Positions 62,254 to 64,000 of a DNA stretch of 64,000 nucleotides are shown here, one piece after another. The position numbers and the translations under genes were made by a program. The notes under the pieces were generated by a model. It was not told where the DNA came from, did not search any database, and was given only the letters and a program-made list of their open reading frames with translations. How positions within the stretch are numbered: position 1 is the first letter of the stretch; every line of letters starts with the position of its first letter. The stretch spans positions 1,488,001 to 1,552,000 of the forward strand of contig NC_009379.1 in assembly GCF_000016345.1 (NCBI RefSeq), read 5' to 3'. Origin of the DNA: Polynucleobacter asymbioticus QLW-P1DMWA-1. Lineage in GTDB: Bacteria > Pseudomonadota > Gammaproteobacteria > Burkholderiales > Burkholderiaceae.

Positions 62254-63798
62254 ATGAACGATAAAACGAATCCAGCCCCAGCTACCGAAGTAGTTGATGA
62301 AAATCACATCATTGCAGAGCGTCGTGAAAAACTCGCTAAGCTTCGTGAGAATGGCATCGCCTTTCCAAATGATTTTGTACCAACCCATTTGGCCGTTGAT
62401 TTACACGCGCACTATGACAGCCTCACTAAAGAAGAGCTTGCTGCCAAGAAAATTCACGTCAAAGTAGCCGGCCGCATGGTGCTTAAGCGCGTCATGGGTA
62501 AAGCCAGCTTTGCAACGATTCAAGATCGCAGCGGACAAATCCAGTTTTATATTAATGATGAAATTAGCGGCGCTGATACCCACGGGGCTTTTAAGCACTG
62601 GGATATGGGTGATTTTATTTCGGCTGAAGGCAATCTCTTTAAGACCAATAAAGGTGAATTATCAGTAGAGTGCAGCAATTTACGCCTGCTCAGCAAGTCC
62701 TTGCGCCCATTGCCAGATAAGTTCCACGGCCTCTCAGACCTAGAGACTAAGTATCGCCAGCGCTATGTGGATTTAATTGTGAATCCAGAAAGTCGCAATA
62801 CTTTTAAAGCACGTAGTAATGCGATCGCTTCATTGCGTCGCCATATGCTTGATGCTGACTTCATGGAAGTCGAAACGCCAATGCTCCACCCTATTCCTGG
62901 TGGCGCCACTGCAAAACCATTTATCACGCACCACAATGCGCTCGACATGCAAATGTTCTTGCGTATCGCTCCTGAGCTCTACTTAAAGCGCTTGGTAGTT
63001 GGTGGCTTTGAACGTGTCTTTGAAATTAACCGCAACTTCCGTAACGAAGGTGTGAGCCCGCGCCACAATCCAGAATTTACGATGATGGAATTCTACGCAG
63101 CCTATACCGATTACCGTTGGCTCATGGATTTCACTGAAGGCCTCATTCGTGCAGCCGCAGTCGATGCCCAAGGCACTGCAGTTCTAACTCACCAAGGTCG
63201 TGAATTGGATCTCAGTAAACCATTCCAACGCTTGACGATTAATGAAGCCATCCTCAAGTACTGCGCTCAATCTGGTAAGAGCTATGAAGCTATCCAGTTA
63301 GATGATGCAGACTTCATTCGCGCAGAATTGAAAAAAGGTGGTGAGAATCCAGATTCCCCCACCCTCAAGAATGCGGGTATTGGCGCTTTGCAATTGGCCT
63401 TGTTTGAGCTGGTCGCAGAATCGCATCTATGGGAACCAACCTACATCATTGATTACCCAATTGAAGTAAGCCCGCTGGCTCGTGAATCTGATACACGCCC
63501 AGGTATTACAGAGCGTTTTGAGCTATTTATTACTGGTCGCGAAATTGCTAATGGTTTCTCCGAGTTAAATGATGCAGAAGATCAAGCCAATCGTTTCCGC
63601 AAGCAAGTAGAGCAAAAAGAAGCGGGTGATGAGGAGGCTATGTATTTTGATCATGACTTCATTCGCGCCCTAGAATACGGTATGCCTCCGACGGGTGGTT
63701 GCGGTATTGGTATCGACCGCTTGGTCATGCTTCTCACTGATGCACCAAATATTCGTGACGTCATTCTCTTCCCACATTTGCGTCGCGAAGAAGAATAA
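62254..63798 (+). CDS. lysS: lysyl-tRNA synthetase, class II
   Basis: LysRS charges tRNA-Lys. The 514-residue protein has the N-terminal anticodon-binding OB fold ([20 protein letters not shown]) and class II motifs 1 to 3: [40 protein letters not shown] and [20 protein letters not shown]. It lies 38 bases after prfB, as in many proteobacteria, and ends before a terminator. Confidence 0.97.
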
Positions 63799-63875
63799 CT
63801 CTTGCTCATGGCATACCTTAGTAATTTTTTATAAACAGCGGAAAACGCCGTATTAGATAGTATTGAGCATAAAGA

Positions 63876-63897
63876 AAAACCACCCGTAGGTGGTTTT
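63876..63897. terminator. intrinsic terminator after lysS
   Basis: AAAACCACC and GGTGGTTTT form a perfect 9-base stem around a 4-base loop. The flanking A and T runs would also let it serve a gene arriving on the minus strand. Confidence 0.8.
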
Positions 63898-63949
63898 AAT
63901 AACGCCTTTAGCAAGTATCCGCATGAGTGTAGGCCTCGCTTACCAATGG

Positions 63950-64000
63950 CTACCAATACTTAAATCGTTTCTCTGCATCTACATCCCCTCCCAAGGCCCT
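63950..64000 (-). CDS. possible C-terminal end of a gene on the minus strand
   Basis: Read on the minus strand, the last 51 bases give an open frame of 16 codons (RALGGDVDAEKRFKYW) ending in TAG. The bidirectional terminator just beyond would fit a gene that converges on lysS. The stretch is too short to identify and could be chance. Confidence 0.25.
   Translation of the reverse strand, partial: RALGGDVDAEKRFKYW

Noticed and set aside
63651..63956. 101-codon frame opposite the end of lysS
   Set aside because: It is antisense to conserved class II motif 3 and crosses the lysS terminator.

Overview
The window looks like a chromosomal segment of a small-genome, moderate-GC betaproteobacterium of the order Burkholderiales, most like Polynucleobacter. 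This is a judgement from protein families and gene order, not a database result. Supporting signs are the smc-zipA-ligA cluster, the divergent ratA/smpB and ppsA/ppsR pairs, a QueE with a CX14CX2C cluster motif, and the recJ-prfB-lysS order behind an RpfE-like gene. Genes are densely packed and there is no gene-free stretch over 300 bases.

Layout. 1-8403 (minus strand): queosine precursor genes queD (cut by the window edge) and queE, a lipoprotein, a B12-binding-type radical SAM protein with a ferritin-like DUF455 partner, guaA, guaB, rnfH and ratA. 8429-13176 (plus): smpB, then a four-gene operon of circularly permuted ATP-grasp, alpha-E protein, transglutaminase-like protein and an Anbu-type proteasome homologue, preceded by a near-perfect NtrC-like box. 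13221-14666: a complete IS3-family (IS150-group) insertion sequence with 24-base inverted repeats, a 3-base target duplication and a -1 frameshift site. It sits in the loop of a terminator that once separated the Anbu operon from ppsA. 14719-20241: ppsA, its regulator ppsR, a secreted lipase-like hydrolase and a SpoU methyltransferase.

19417-34416 (minus) is the classic translation/envelope supercluster read in the order rpsB, tsf, pyrH, frr, uppS, cdsA, dxr, rseP, bamA, skp, lpxD, fabZ, lpxA, lpxB, rnhB, then the methyltransferase. It joins ribosome function, undecaprenyl and phospholipid precursors, lipid A synthesis and outer membrane protein assembly. 34685-38122 (plus): map and glnD. 38200-45277 (minus): a DoxX protein, ligA, zipA and smc (chromosome and division functions). 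45452-48375 (plus): dapD, dapE and prmB. 48388-52256 (minus): radA, a small secreted protein and kup. Then an initiator tRNA-fMet (plus), a glycine-zipper lipoprotein, comEC, tatD, lolD and lolC (minus). 58339-63798 (plus): RpfE-like gene, recJ, prfB (with programmed +1 frameshift) and lysS.

The strongest candidates for a second look are: the Anbu operon, with a lysine-rich tail on the Anbu subunit and an NtrC-like operator; the insertion sequence that split a terminator and carries a hairpin able to hide its own ribosome binding site from read-through; the radical SAM/ferritin-like pair with a CX4CX2C cluster motif; and a large hairpin in the rpsB leader. Everything else is mostly ordinary core genome.
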